Of a DNA stretch of 64,000 bases, positions 32,696 to 42,152 are shown one piece after another. The stretch is from Staphylococcus edaphicus (GTDB lineage Bacteria; Bacillota; Bacilli; Staphylococcales; Staphylococcaceae): positions 124,001-188,000 of the forward strand of contig NZ_MRZN01000002.1 of assembly GCF_002614725.1 (NCBI RefSeq), in the 5' to 3' direction. The notes under the pieces are model-generated. The model was not told the DNA's origin, made no database searches, and was given only the letters and a program-made list of their open reading frames with translations. The position numbers were made by a program, and so were the translations under genes. The first letter of the stretch is position 1. Every line of letters begins with the position of its first letter.

Positions 32696-33790
32696 ATGAT
32701 AACTGCAGAAAAGAAGAAAAAAAATAAGTTTCTTCCCAATTTTGAAAAGCAATCTATTTATTCACTAAGATATGATGAGATGCAGGACTGGTTGGTAGAA
32801 CATGGTCAGCAAAAATTCAGAGCAAAACAAATTTTTGAGTGGCTTTATGAAAAACGCATCGATGACATTGAAGATATGACAAATTTATCTAAAGAATTAA
32901 GGGAAGTATTAAAAGCTCATTTCACAATGACAACAATGACTACAGTAGTTAAACAAGAAAGTAAAGATGGAACGATTAAGTTTTTATTTGAATTGCAAGA
33001 TGGTTATACAATTGAAACTGTACTTATGAGACATGAATATGGTAATTCTGTATGTGTAACGACGCAAGTAGGTTGTCGTATCGGGTGTACGTTTTGCGCT
33101 TCTACATTGGGTGGTCTAAAACGTAACTTAGAAGCTGGTGAAATTGTTTCACAAGTATTAACTGTTCAAAAAGCATTAGATGAAACCGAGGAACGTGTAT
33201 CACAAATTGTTATCATGGGCATTGGTGAACCATTTGAAAATTATGATGAAATGATGGATTTCTTGAAAATTGTTAATGATGATAATGGATTAAATATTGG
33301 TGCACGCCATATCACTGTATCAACTTCAGGTATTATTCCAAGAATTTATGACTTTGCCGATGAAGATATTCAAATTAATTTTGCAGTGAGCTTACATGGT
33401 GCGAATGATGAAATTCGTTCACGTCTTATGCCCATCAACAGAGCGTACAACGTTGAAAAATTAATGGAAGCTATTCACTATTATCAAGAAAAAACCAATA
33501 GACGTATTACTTTCGAGTATGGCTTGTTCGGTGGGGTCAATGACCAAATTGAGCATGCTAGAGAATTGGCACATTTAATACAAAAATTGAATTGCCATGT
33601 TAACTTAATACCTGTAAATCACGTACCAGAAAGAAATTATGTAAAAACACCTAAAGAAGACATCTTTAAATTTGAAAAGGAATTAAAACGTTTAGGGATA
33701 AATGCAACTATAAGACGTGAACAAGGTGCAGATATTGATGCAGCTTGTGGTCAATTAAGAGCTAAGGAACGAAAAGTAGAAACGAGGTAG
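32696..33790 (+). CDS. rlmN: Dual-specificity 23S rRNA/tRNA adenine C2-methyltransferase RlmN
   Basis: 364 residues, a radical-SAM enzyme. The 4Fe-4S ligands are C127, C131 and C134 in [11 protein letters not shown]; the second mechanistic Cys lies in DAACGQLRA near the C-terminus. [15 protein letters not shown] and [18 protein letters not shown] are the RlmN/Cfr blocks. Ordinary RlmN rather than plasmid Cfr, judged by length and location. It methylates A2503 and certain tRNAs. Four bases separate it from rsmB and from stp1. Confidence 0.96.
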   Translation: MITAEKKKKNKFLPNFEKQSIYSLRYDEMQDWLVEHGQQKFRAKQIFEWLYEKRIDDIEDMTNLSKELREVLKAHFTMTTMTTVVKQESKDGTIKFLFELQDGYTIETVLMRHEYGNSVCVTTQVGCRIGCTFCASTLGGLKRNLEAGEIVSQVLTVQKALDETEERVSQIVIMGIGEPFENYDEMMDFLKIVNDDNGLNIGARHITVSTSGIIPRIYDFADEDIQINFAVSLHGANDEIRSRLMPINRAYNVEKLMEAIHYYQEKTNRRITFEYGLFGGVNDQIEHARELAHLIQKLNCHVNLIPVNHVPERNYVKTPKEDIFKFEKELKRLGINATIRREQGADIDAACGQLRAKERKVETR

Positions 33791-33794
33791 GGAC

Positions 33795-34538
33795 ATGCTA
33801 AAAGCACAATTTTTTACTGACACGGGACAATATCGTGATAAAAATGAAGATGCAGGTGGCGTATTTTATAATCGTACAGAGCAACAATTATTAGTACTCT
33901 GTGATGGTATGGGTGGACACCTAGCAGGCGAAGTAGCAAGCCAATTTGTAACGGATGAGCTTCAACGTCTTTTTGAAGATGAAAATCTTATAGAAGCAGA
34001 ACAGGCTGAAGATTGGTTGAGCACAACTTTGAAAGCTATTAATCGGAAATTATATGAAATGTCAGTAGAAAACCCAGAATATCAAGGCATGGGTACCACT
34101 TGTGTCTGTGCTTTAGTATTTGATAACTATATTGTTGTTGCAAATATCGGAGATTCACGAGCTTATTTAGTGAATAGTCGAGATATTGAACAAATTACAA
34201 ATGATCATTCGTTTGTTAATCACCTTGTGATGATCGGACAAATTACAACTGAACAAGCATTTACCCATCCACAACGAAATATTATCACGAAAGTAATGGG
34301 GACGGATAAATTAGTGACACCAGATATATTTGTGAAAAAAACAAATTTCTACGACTATTTAATGCTAAATTCTGATGGTTTAACAGATTTTGTACGAAAT
34401 CATCAGATTCAAGAGACACTGATGCAAGATAAGGAACTAGAAATACAGGGTCAAGCCTTGATTGAACTTGCATTGTCTGAAGATACAAATGACAATGTGA
34501 GTATCGTATTGGCTGAGATTGAAGGTGATAAAGTATGA
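33795..34538 (+). CDS. stp1: PP2C-type serine/threonine phosphatase Stp1
   Basis: 247 residues. The PPM motifs are in order: FFTDTGQYRDKNEDAGG, LVLCDGMGGHLAGEVAS (metal Asp), GMGTTCVCALV, ANIGDSRAYLVN, LNSDGLTDFV and EDTNDNVSIVLA. It removes phosphates placed by Stk1, in the cytosol. Its stop overlaps the stk1 start by 4 bases, the universal phosphatase-kinase pair of Firmicutes. Confidence 0.97.
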   Translation: MLKAQFFTDTGQYRDKNEDAGGVFYNRTEQQLLVLCDGMGGHLAGEVASQFVTDELQRLFEDENLIEAEQAEDWLSTTLKAINRKLYEMSVENPEYQGMGTTCVCALVFDNYIVVANIGDSRAYLVNSRDIEQITNDHSFVNHLVMIGQITTEQAFTHPQRNIITKVMGTDKLVTPDIFVKKTNFYDYLMLNSDGLTDFVRNHQIQETLMQDKELEIQGQALIELALSEDTNDNVSIVLAEIEGDKV

Positions 34539-36595
34539 TAGACAAAATAATAAGTGAACGCTACAAGGTAATTAAAAAACTTGGCGGTGGCGGAATGAGT
34601 ACTGTCTATCTTGCTGAAGACACAATTCTCAATCGCAATGTAGCTATCAAAGCAATAAGGATTCCTGCAAGTGAAAAGGACGAAACGATTAAAAGGTTTG
34701 AAAGAGAAGTACATAATTTAACACAACTATCGCATAGTAATATTGTGAATGTGTTTGATGTTACGGAAGATGATGAGTATTTCTATTTAGTGATGGAATA
34801 TATAGAAGGCCCCACTTTATCGGAATACATCCAAGAACATCATCCCATTGATACAACCACAGCTCTGAATTTTACTAATCAAATCATTGAGGGTATTAAA
34901 CATGCACATGATACTAAAATAGTACATCGTGATATTAAACCGCAAAATATTTTAGTAGATAAGCATCAAACATTAAAAATCTTAGATTTTGGCATTGCGA
35001 AAGCTTTGAGTGAAACAACGATGACTCAAACGAATCATGTATTAGGTACTGTACAATACTTATCTCCTGAGCAAGCGCGTGGTGAGTCAACAGATAATGG
35101 TACCGATATCTATTCAATTGGTGTTGTTTTGTATGAAATGCTTATTGGTAAACCACCGTTTTCTGGAGAAACAGCTGTAAGTATTGCGATTAAGCATATT
35201 CAAGATCCTATGCCTAACATTACTGATGAGCGATCAGAAGTACCTCAAGCCTTAAGTAATGTTGTACTTAAGGCAACTGAAAAAGATAAGACGGTGCGTT
35301 ACCAATCAGTTAGAGATATGCAAAGTGATTTAGACGGTGTGTTGTCAGAGAATCGTGCAAATGAGTCTAGATATCAATCTATAGAGGCGAATACAAAGAC
35401 GATACCTATAAATAAATCAGATATTGCCAACCAGACAAAGGATGAAGATAGAGGGAAAAGCATAAAGGAAACAATGCAAATTCCAATTGTCAACCAACAA
35501 CAATTTCAATCTAGTGAAGAACATATTTATGCCGTACCACAAAAAAAACGTACGAAAAAAAAGAAGTTTTTCTATGCTGTGATTATCGCTTTATTACTTT
35601 TTGGGTTATTTGGTTTTATGGCAATGGGTATGTTTGGAAATAAATATTTAGAAACGCCAGACTTAACAGGTAAAACTGAAAAAGAAGCCGAACATATTTT
35701 AAAAGATCATAAATTACAAATGGGCGATATTTCTCGAGAATATAGTGATAAATATCCAGAAAATAAAATTATAAAAACGGCTCCTGAGAAAGGAGATCGT
35801 TTAGAACAACAAAGTAAAGTAGATATTGTATTATCTAAAGGACCTAAATTAGCAGAAATGCCTAATTTATATGGTTTACCTAAATCTGAAGCTTTAAATA
35901 AATTGAAAGATTTAGGAATTGAAGATTCAAAAGTAAAACAAGCATATACAAAACAAAATATCGCTAAAGGTTTAATTGAATCACAAAACATATCACCTGG
36001 GGACAAAGTGAAAGTGAATAATAGTAATATTGAACTTACTGAATCTCTAGGAACGAAACAAGTTTATGTAAACAACTATGAAAACAAAGCATTTAAAACA
36101 GCAAAATCAGAGTTAGAAGCAAAAGGCTTTAAGGTGGTTGTCACTGAAGAAACTGAGGACAAGAAAGTCAAAAAAGATAATGTTATCAGTCAATCACCTA
36201 AGGGTGAAGAAGTAGACGAAGGTTCAACAATTGAGTTTACAGTTTCAAAAGGTGCTCCAAAATCTGAAGATGAGAAAGATTCTGAGGATAAAGATGATGA
36301 TAAATCCAAAGAAGATGAGGCAGCAACTAAAAATTATACAGAAACTTATGACGTTCAATATACCGGTAAAGATGATGATAGCCAAGAAGTGAAAGTATTT
36401 GTGAGAGATAAAGATGATGATGGTACATCACCTTCACAAACTTTTAAAATCAAAGATAACAAAACAGTTAAGATACCTATGACCATCGAAAAAGGGAAAA
36501 CAGCAGGATATACGATTCGTGTTGATGATAAAGTTGTTGCTGACAAAGACATACCTTATGATTTATGCGACACTCAGCGAACAAAGAGAGCATAG
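34535..36595 (+). CDS. stk1: PASTA-domain serine/threonine kinase Stk1 (PknB) with repeat-derived C-terminus
   Basis: 686 residues. Kinase domain, residues about 10-270: KLGGGGMSTVYLAED, VAIKAIRI lysine, HRDIKPQN near 131-138, LDFGIAKAL and GTVQYLSPEQARGE. One transmembrane helix (FFYAVIIALLLFGLFGFM, about 348-368) leads to three extracellular PASTA repeats (TPDLTGKTEKEAEHILK..., MPNLYGLPKSEALNKL..., VYVNNYENKAFKTAKSEL...) and an acidic linker. The kinase senses muropeptides and lipid II and tunes wall synthesis. After IPYD the frame runs into the 66-bp repeat array and ends LCDTQRTKRA, so the last 8 or so residues derive from the array. Confidence 0.95.
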   Translation: MIDKIISERYKVIKKLGGGGMSTVYLAEDTILNRNVAIKAIRIPASEKDETIKRFEREVHNLTQLSHSNIVNVFDVTEDDEYFYLVMEYIEGPTLSEYIQEHHPIDTTTALNFTNQIIEGIKHAHDTKIVHRDIKPQNILVDKHQTLKILDFGIAKALSETTMTQTNHVLGTVQYLSPEQARGESTDNGTDIYSIGVVLYEMLIGKPPFSGETAVSIAIKHIQDPMPNITDERSEVPQALSNVVLKATEKDKTVRYQSVRDMQSDLDGVLSENRANESRYQSIEANTKTIPINKSDIANQTKDEDRGKSIKETMQIPIVNQQQFQSSEEHIYAVPQKKRTKKKKFFYAVIIALLLFGLFGFMAMGMFGNKYLETPDLTGKTEKEAEHILKDHKLQMGDISREYSDKYPENKIIKTAPEKGDRLEQQSKVDIVLSKGPKLAEMPNLYGLPKSEALNKLKDLGIEDSKVKQAYTKQNIAKGLIESQNISPGDKVKVNNSNIELTESLGTKQVYVNNYENKAFKTAKSELEAKGFKVVVTEETEDKKVKKDNVISQSPKGEEVDEGSTIEFTVSKGAPKSEDEKDSEDKDDDKSKEDEAATKNYTETYDVQYTGKDDDSQEVKVFVRDKDDDGTSPSQTFKIKDNKTVKIPMTIEKGKTAGYTIRVDDKVVADKDIPYDLCDTQRTKRA

Positions 36596-36791
36596 TGTCG
36601 CTTATGCAAGAGCGAAAGCTCTGGCGAACCTTAAGACACTCAGCGAACAAAGAGAGCATAGTGTCGCTTATGCAAGAGCGAAAGCTCTGGCGAACCTTAA
36701 GACACTCAGCGAACAAAGAAGGCATAGTGTCGCTTATGCAAGAGCAAAAGCTCTGGCGAACCTTAAGACACTCAGCGAACAAAGAGAGCAT
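36567..36791 (+). repeat. 66-bp tandem repeat array, three full units plus 25 bp
   Basis: Units begin at 36569, 36635 and 36701, each 66 bp, with a fourth partial unit at 36767-36791. Each holds GACACT ... AGTGTC (8 bp, GCGACACT/AGTGTCGC, in the first copy) and a second stem AGAGCGAAAGCTCT, that is, a 5-bp stem with a GAAA loop and flanking GC/GC pairs. Units 1 and 2 are identical; unit 3 differs at a few bases (AAGG for GAGA region; loop AAAA), leaving the stem intact. The array spans the stk1 stop and ends before the stk1 terminator. Being a multiple of 3, it keeps several frames open on both strands. Confidence 0.95.
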
Positions 36792-36808
36792 TGTTTTAAA
36801 TACAAAAT

Positions 36809-36849
36809 AAACACCGATTCAGTCGAATATCGATTGGGTCGGTGTTTTT
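36809..36849 (+). terminator. Terminator of the rlmN-stp1-stk1 operon
   Basis: AACACCGA pairs with TCGGTGTT, with an inner CAGTCGA/TCGATTG stem, ending in TTTTT. It lies 18 bp after the repeat array, so the array is inside the transcript. Confidence 0.85.
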
Positions 36850-37055
36850 AATATTTTGTAATGATGATTAAAGTTACTGAGATGTATTTGTCTATTGGAA
36901 AATAGGTGTGGTTAATAGATCTATTATAAAGGTATAAATTTCATTTCAGGCAGTAATTATTGAAAATTTAGTTGAAATCGTTTCAAATCATATTTAAATT
37001 AAAAAGGCTTTGCTATAATATAAAGGGTAAAAGTAATTAAAAGAGAGGTGCCTAA

Positions 37056-37931
37056 GTGAAAACAGGACGCATCATAAAATCAATCAGTGGCGTTTATCGT
37101 GTAGATGTAGATGGTGAAATGTATGATACAAAACCACGAGGTCTTTTTAGAAAAAATAAATTTTCACCTATTGTTGGTGATGTAGTTGATTTTGAAGTTG
37201 AAAATGTTACAGAAGGCTATATACAACATGTTCATGAACGAAAAAATGAAATAAAGCGGCCACCTGTTAGTAATGTTGACCATCTTGTTCTAGTGATGAG
37301 TGCAGTCGAACCAGATTTTTCTACTCAGTTATTAGATAGATTTTTAGTGATTGCACATTCTTATCATATGCGTCCGCGCATTCTTGTGACAAAAAGAGAT
37401 TTGGCTTCACCAGAAATCCAACAAAATATTGTCGAGTTACTTGAAGTTTATGACAACATGGGATATAAAACGCAATTTATTAGTATAAATGAAGATATTG
37501 AACATGTATTTTCTAGTTGGGGAGATGGACTCGCTGTGTTAAGTGGCCAATCAGGTGTAGGTAAATCTACGTTGTTAAATAAATATTTCCCAAACTTAGA
37601 TATTGAAACGCAGCATATTTCAAAAGCATTAAATCGTGGTCGGCATACGACGCGTCATGTTGAGCTTTTTGAAAGATCCACGGGATTTATTGCGGATACA
37701 CCTGGATTTAGTGCATTGGATTTTGATCACATTCAAAAAGATGAAATTAAAAATTACTTTATGGAAATTAATGAATATGGAGAAAGTTGTAAATTTAGAG
37801 ATTGCAACCATATAAATGAACCTCAATGTAATGTGAAAGCTGAATTAGAAAAAGGGAATATAGCATCGTTTAGATATCATCATTATTTACAATTAGTTAA
37901 AGAGATTTCAAAGCGAAAGGAAAGATATTAA
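37056..37931 (+). CDS. rsgA: Ribosome small subunit GTPase RsgA (YloQ)
   Basis: 291 residues. Circularly permuted GTPase: an OB fold at the N-terminus ([20 protein letters not shown]), the G4-like VTKRDL before the P-loop [15 protein letters not shown] near residue 167, then DTPGFSALD, and a zinc motif C-x-x-x-x-x-C-x-H...C in [15 protein letters not shown]. It checks 30S maturation. GAGAGGTG is the SD; a TATAAT near 37015 is a likely -10. It touches rpe directly. Confidence 0.96.
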   Translation: MKTGRIIKSISGVYRVDVDGEMYDTKPRGLFRKNKFSPIVGDVVDFEVENVTEGYIQHVHERKNEIKRPPVSNVDHLVLVMSAVEPDFSTQLLDRFLVIAHSYHMRPRILVTKRDLASPEIQQNIVELLEVYDNMGYKTQFISINEDIEHVFSSWGDGLAVLSGQSGVGKSTLLNKYFPNLDIETQHISKALNRGRHTTRHVELFERSTGFIADTPGFSALDFDHIQKDEIKNYFMEINEYGESCKFRDCNHINEPQCNVKAELEKGNIASFRYHHYLQLVKEISKRKERY

Positions 37932-38576
37932 GTGACTAAATTATATCCATCATTATTATCAGCAGATTTTTTGAATTTACAACAAGAGTTAAATGCTTTG
38001 GAAGAAGCAGGTGTCGATGGTGTTCATTTTGATGTCATGGATGGTCAATTTGTACCTAATATTTCTATTGGATTACCAATATTGGATTCAGTGCGCAAAG
38101 GTACAGACTTACCTATTGATGTACATCTTATGATAGAAGAACCAGAAAAATATGTTGAATTATTCGCAGAACATGGCGCTGATATGATTTCAGTACATGT
38201 TGAAGCAACACCTCATATTCATAGAGTGGTAGAACAAATTAAGAATAAAAATGTGAAGGCCGGTGTTGTTATTAACCCTGGTACGCCAGTACATGCAATT
38301 TGCCCAATTTTAAATATGGTGGATTATGTACTGGTAATGACTGTAAATCCTGGTTTTGGTGGCCAAACTTTCATCGATGGTTGTGTAGAGAAATTAGATC
38401 AATTGTCTGAAATCAAAAAAGTTCACGGATTGAATTTCGATATCGAGGTAGACGGAGGCATAAATGATACTACAGTTGAATCTGTTGTCAGTCATGGGGC
38501 TACAATGCTTGTTGCAGGGTCATACTTTTTTAAACATGAGGATTATAAAACGGTTACTAACATATTGAAAGGTTGA
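37932..38576 (+). CDS. rpe: Ribulose-phosphate 3-epimerase
   Basis: 214 residues from a GTG at 37932 directly after the rsgA stop, with AAAGGAAAG before it. TIM barrel with YPSLLSADF, GVHFDVMDGQFVPNISIG, LMIEEPEKYVE and the MTVNPGFGGQ / IEVDGGIN phosphate and metal sites intact. Interconverts ribulose 5-P and xylulose 5-P in the pentose-phosphate pathway. Five bases separate it from thiN. Confidence 0.97.
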   Translation: MTKLYPSLLSADFLNLQQELNALEEAGVDGVHFDVMDGQFVPNISIGLPILDSVRKGTDLPIDVHLMIEEPEKYVELFAEHGADMISVHVEATPHIHRVVEQIKNKNVKAGVVINPGTPVHAICPILNMVDYVLVMTVNPGFGGQTFIDGCVEKLDQLSEIKKVHGLNFDIEVDGGINDTTVESVVSHGATMLVAGSYFFKHEDYKTVTNILKG

Positions 38577-38581
38577 CGTAA

Positions 38582-39217
38582 ATGAAAGCCAATTTATTAT
38601 GTGGGGATAGGAATTTGCCTAAAAACATATTAGTGAAACATGAACATGAACACTGGATTGGAATTGATAGAGGGACACTGATTTTATTAGAATGTGGAAT
38701 TACACCTCAATTTGCAGTAGGGGACTTTGATTCTATCTCTGATGCTGAAAAAAATTTTATCCAACAGCAAATAGAAATCAATCCTTACGAATCTGAAAAA
38801 GATGATACAGATTTAGCATTGGGTATTGAACAAGCTGTAAAAAGTGGTTATCAAAATATTGATATTTATGGTGCAACAGGTGGTAGATTAGATCATTTTA
38901 TGGGTGCATTACAAATTTTGGAAAAACCAGAATACACTCAGATGAATATTAAGATAAAGATTATTGATGCTACCAATGAAATTCAGTTTTTACAAAAAGG
39001 TGAGTTTAATGTGGACTTTGATGATCATTTTCCATACATTTCATTTATTCCAGTCGTTTATCCAACTGTCATTTCGTTATACGATTTTAAATATAATCTG
39101 AAAGATGAGACGCTTAAACTAGGATCGACACTCACAATTTCTAATGAATTGTGTCAAAGTTCTGGCATTGTAGATATAAAAGCAGGCAGTGTGTTGATGA
39201 TTCGAAGTAAGGATTGA
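38582..39217 (+). CDS. thiN: Thiamine pyrophosphokinase
   Basis: 211 residues. Blocks WIGIDRGTLILLECGI, AVGDFDSIS, YESEKDDTDLALGIEQA and IYGATGGRLDHFMG are the TPK signature; a C-terminal beta domain binds thiamine. It makes TPP from thiamine and ATP. It closes the rsgA-rpe-thiN run, the standard Firmicutes order. TPP made here is the ligand that would act on the riboswitch at 60162-60243. Confidence 0.95.
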   Translation: MKANLLCGDRNLPKNILVKHEHEHWIGIDRGTLILLECGITPQFAVGDFDSISDAEKNFIQQQIEINPYESEKDDTDLALGIEQAVKSGYQNIDIYGATGGRLDHFMGALQILEKPEYTQMNIKIKIIDATNEIQFLQKGEFNVDFDDHFPYISFIPVVYPTVISLYDFKYNLKDETLKLGSTLTISNELCQSSGIVDIKAGSVLMIRSKD

Positions 39218-39268
39218 ATTGGAAATCCTAATATAGCTTGTACACCATGGTAGAAAATGATATAAATA

Positions 39269-39306
39269 AAAAAGCCTAATCCTCCACATAAGGATTAGGC
39301 TTTTTC
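39269..39306. terminator. Bidirectional terminator between thiN and rpmB
   Basis: AAAAAGCCTAATCCT (39269-39283) is perfectly complementary to AGGATTAGGCTTTTT (39291-39305), 15 bp with a 7-base loop; serves both convergent genes. Confidence 0.95.
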
Positions 39307-39320
39307 GTGCATTATATTTA

Positions 39321-39509
39321 TTAAACTCTAGTTACTTTACCAGATTTTAAAGCACGTGCAGAAACCCAAACTTTTTTAGGTTTTCCGTCTACAAGAATTC
39401 TAACTTTTTGAAGGTTAGCATTCCATCTTCTTTTAGAAGAATTTAAAGCGTGAGAACGATTGTTTCCAGTTGAAGCTTTTCGACCTGTTACGAAACATTG
39501 TTTGCCCAT
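39321..39509 (-). CDS. rpmB: 50S ribosomal protein L28
   Basis: 62 residues, very basic: [20 protein letters not shown], then [15 protein letters not shown] and [18 protein letters not shown]. Transcribed leftward, convergent with thiN. GGAGGT precedes the start on the minus strand. L28 sits near the 50S E-site region. Divergent from yloU, as in other staphylococci and bacilli. There is one Cys only (no CxxC pair), the zinc-free form. Confidence 0.97.
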   Translation of the reverse strand: MGKQCFVTGRKASTGNNRSHALNSSKRRWNANLQKVRILVDGKPKKVWVSARALKSGKVTRV

Positions 39510-39648
39510 GAAAGTACCTCCTTTAATAAATATAAATACACGTATCTACTACATACTTGAATAATTTACCACAAATTAGAATAGATAGCAATATAACTAG
39601 AAAAAATTCTCATTTAGTAAGAGTAATCCTTTCGTTAAAATTAAATTA

Positions 39649-39657
39649 TGGTATAAT
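39649..39657 (+). promoter_or_regulatory. Extended -10 upstream of yloU
   Basis: TGGTATAAT matches an extended -10 (TGnTATAAT); no good -35, as often for extended -10 promoters. It lies 105 bases before the yloU ATG. Confidence 0.5.
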
Positions 39658-39761
39658 TGTAAACTGTGGATAAATATAGTATTTTTTTAATAAGTCAATG
39701 AAAGATAAATTGTTTTATTATTGATGGTTAGATATAACTATAAACTTAGGAGGCCCATTTT

Positions 39762-40133
39762 ATGACATTAGAAATCACAAATGATTATGGTAGTATAGAC
39801 ATTTCAAACGAAGTAATATCTTCAGTTGTGGGTAGCAAAGCAGTAGAATGTTATGGAATTGTAGGTATGGCTTCTAGACAGCAAGTTAGAGATGGTATTG
39901 CAGAAATATTAGGACATGAAAATTACTCCAAAGGAATTATTGTACGAGAAGATAATGGAGTCATTGATGTAGATATGTACATTATTGTAAGCTTTGGAAC
40001 AAAGATATCTGAAGTAGCAAGCAATGTACAATCAACAGTAAAATATACATTAGAACAAACATTAAAAGTAAAAGTAAATTCAATAAATATATTTGTACAA
40101 GGTGTGCGCGTTAATAATAGCACGAAGAACTAG
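39762..40133 (+). CDS. Asp23/Gls24-family protein YloU
   Basis: 123 residues. [24 protein letters not shown] and [15 protein letters not shown] are typical of Asp23/DUF322. Almost always directly upstream of the fatty-acid kinase fakA/yloV in Firmicutes, 14 bases here. Members are soluble, envelope-associated through partners; the B. subtilis homologue is YloU. SD TAGGAGG. Exact role unknown; a link to lipid or envelope maintenance follows from context only. Confidence 0.9.
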   Translation: MTLEITNDYGSIDISNEVISSVVGSKAVECYGIVGMASRQQVRDGIAEILGHENYSKGIIVREDNGVIDVDMYIIVSFGTKISEVASNVQSTVKYTLEQTLKVKVNSINIFVQGVRVNNSTKN

Positions 40134-40147
40134 GAGGACATTACGCA

Positions 40148-41806
40148 ATGGTAAGCAAAATAGATGGTAAATTATTCGCCGAGATGATTATACAAGGGGC
40201 TCAAAATTTATCAAATCATGCAGACTTAGTTGATTCATTGAATGTTTACCCAGTACCAGATGGTGATACTGGGACAAATATGAATTTGACAATGACATCA
40301 GGTAGAGAAGCCGTAGAAGACAATTTATCTCAACATATTGGTGAATTAGGCAAGACATTTTCTAAAGGGTTATTGATGGGGGCTAGAGGTAATTCTGGTG
40401 TCATTTTATCGCAATTATTTAGAGGTTTCAGCAAAAACTTAGAAGAATTTGAAACAATCAACGCGAATCAATTTGCTGAAAGTTTTAAAGCAGGTGTAGA
40501 TACTGCATATAAAGCAATCATGAAACCTGTTGAAGGTACAATTTTAACAGTAGCGAGAGATGCAGCTGATGCAGCTATGCATAAAGCAGAAGAAACTGAG
40601 GACTGTATCGCATTAATGACGTATATTCTAGAGAAAGCAGAGGTTTCACTTGAGAATACACCTAATTTATTGCCAGTATTAAAAGAAGTAGGTGTTGTTG
40701 ATAGTGGTGGGAAAGGTTTAGCAGTTGTTTATGATGGATTTTTAAAAGCCTTAAAAGGTGAAACTGTATCTGCTGAGGCTCCAAAACTCAATAAAGATTC
40801 TTTAGTTAATGAAGCACATGATTTTCATGGCGTCATCAATACTGAAGATATCGTTTACGGCTATTGTACTGAAATGATGGTTCGTTTTGGCAAAAATAAA
40901 AAAGCCTTCGATGAACAAAATTTTAGAGAAGATATGAGTCAGTTTGGTGATTCATTACTAGTCATAAATGATGAGGAAATTGTTAAAGTACACGTGCATA
41001 CAGAACAACCAGGAGATGTATTTAATTACGGACAACAATATGGTGAGTTAATTAAGTTGAAAGTCGAGAATATGCGTGAGCAACATCGTGAAGTCGTTAA
41101 AAAGGAACACAACGGTGGACAAGCAGCGCACGTTGAAAAAACACAAACGGTCGATACTGCAGTGATTGCAATTTCCATGGGTGATGGCATCTCAGAGTTA
41201 TTTAAATCAATGGGGGCAACACATATGATTAGTGGTGGACAAACAATGAATCCATCAACTGAAGATATTGTTAAAATTATTGAGCAATCACAATGTAAAC
41301 GAGCAATTATCTTACCTAATAACAAAAATATTTTAATGGCTAGTGAGCAGGCAGCTGAAATTGTAGATGCTGATGCTATAGTCATTCCAACCAAGTCCAT
41401 ACCTCAAGGCATTGCTGCGTTATTTAATTATGATGAATCAGACTCACTTGAATCGAATAAAGCACGCATGGTTGAATCTTTAGAAGCAGTTCGTTCAGGT
41501 GCTGTAACATATGCGGTTAGAGATACTAAAATTGATGGTGTTGAAATCAAAAAAGATGCCTTTATGGCATTAGTTGAAGATAAAATAGTTAAAAGTAATG
41601 ACAATCAATTTGAAACAGTTAAAGGTTTAATTGAAGAAATGATTGATGAAGATAGTGAGATTATTACCATGATTGTTGGTGCTGATGCTGATGAAACGAT
41701 TACTTCTGACATTGAAGACTGGATGGAGGCACATTATCCTGATGTCGAATTAGATCAACATGATGGCCAGCAACCAGTATATCAATATTTATTCTCCGTG
41801 GAATAG
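40148..41806 (+). CDS. fakA: Fatty acid kinase catalytic subunit FakA
   Basis: 552 residues. N-terminal DhaL-like ATP-binding domain: [19 protein letters not shown] (metal Asp residues) and [22 protein letters not shown] middle domain and a C-terminal DegV-interacting domain (residues about 340-550) follow. With FakB proteins, it phosphorylates exogenous fatty acids to acyl-phosphate, the substrate of PlsX/PlsY; plsX lies 5 kb downstream. The family was long called YloV/DAK2. SD TAGGAGG. Confidence 0.95.
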   Translation: MVSKIDGKLFAEMIIQGAQNLSNHADLVDSLNVYPVPDGDTGTNMNLTMTSGREAVEDNLSQHIGELGKTFSKGLLMGARGNSGVILSQLFRGFSKNLEEFETINANQFAESFKAGVDTAYKAIMKPVEGTILTVARDAADAAMHKAEETEDCIALMTYILEKAEVSLENTPNLLPVLKEVGVVDSGGKGLAVVYDGFLKALKGETVSAEAPKLNKDSLVNEAHDFHGVINTEDIVYGYCTEMMVRFGKNKKAFDEQNFREDMSQFGDSLLVINDEEIVKVHVHTEQPGDVFNYGQQYGELIKLKVENMREQHREVVKKEHNGGQAAHVEKTQTVDTAVIAISMGDGISELFKSMGATHMISGGQTMNPSTEDIVKIIEQSQCKRAIILPNNKNILMASEQAAEIVDADAIVIPTKSIPQGIAALFNYDESDSLESNKARMVESLEAVRSGAVTYAVRDTKIDGVEIKKDAFMALVEDKIVKSNDNQFETVKGLIEEMIDEDSEIITMIVGADADETITSDIEDWMEAHYPDVELDQHDGQQPVYQYLFSVE

Positions 41807-41910
41807 TATGATCGGTGTGGTTTAAGCTATCATGTATAGTGAATTGAGCATTTCTGACATTACTTTAAATAGAGTCATTGTTAACTTATACATTGTTAAT
41901 GTTATTGATG

Positions 41911-41968
41911 GGAGTGAGAGCAAATCAAATTTTAAAAATTTGATTTGTTACTTGCTCCTATATTTTTT
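41911..41968 (+). terminator. Terminator after fakA
   Basis: A perfect 13-bp inverted repeat, CAAATCAAATTTT (41921-41933) and AAAATTTGATTTG (41935-41947), sits inside an outer GGAG/CTCC pairing, then TATTTTTTG. The rest of the 346-base fakA-sdaAB gap has only a TATAAT-type -10 near 42078 for sdaAB. Confidence 0.8.
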
Positions 41969-42152
41969 GTTTTAGAATGATTTAGTTAATAGCATACACT
42001 TCAAATTGTGAACAATTTGATTTTGCATTTAATAAGGACAATGCAACCAGTTTTGGTTTATTATGTTTGTTGAACTTGTTATAATAAGTAAGATGTTTAA
42101 GAATGTAAGCGCAACACTTTAGAAACATTAAAAATAAGAGTGGGGTATAATT

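Noticed and set aside
32696-33790. Cfr resistance methyltransferase
   Set aside because: Sits in the conserved rsmB-stp1 operon with RlmN length and motifs; no mobile element nearby.
36567-36791. CRISPR array
   Set aside because: The segments between the 25-bp repeats are identical, not unique spacers, only three exist, and no cas genes are near.
36477-36791. 104-aa minus-strand ORF through the repeat array
   Set aside because: No SD; its 22-residue repeats arise only because the unit length is a multiple of 3 and lacks stops.
36519-36851. 110-aa plus-strand ORF through the array and terminator
   Set aside because: Starts inside stk1 in another frame without an SD and runs through the terminator.
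41026-41400. 124-aa ORF antisense to fakA
   Set aside because: Lies wholly inside fakA with no SD and no motif.
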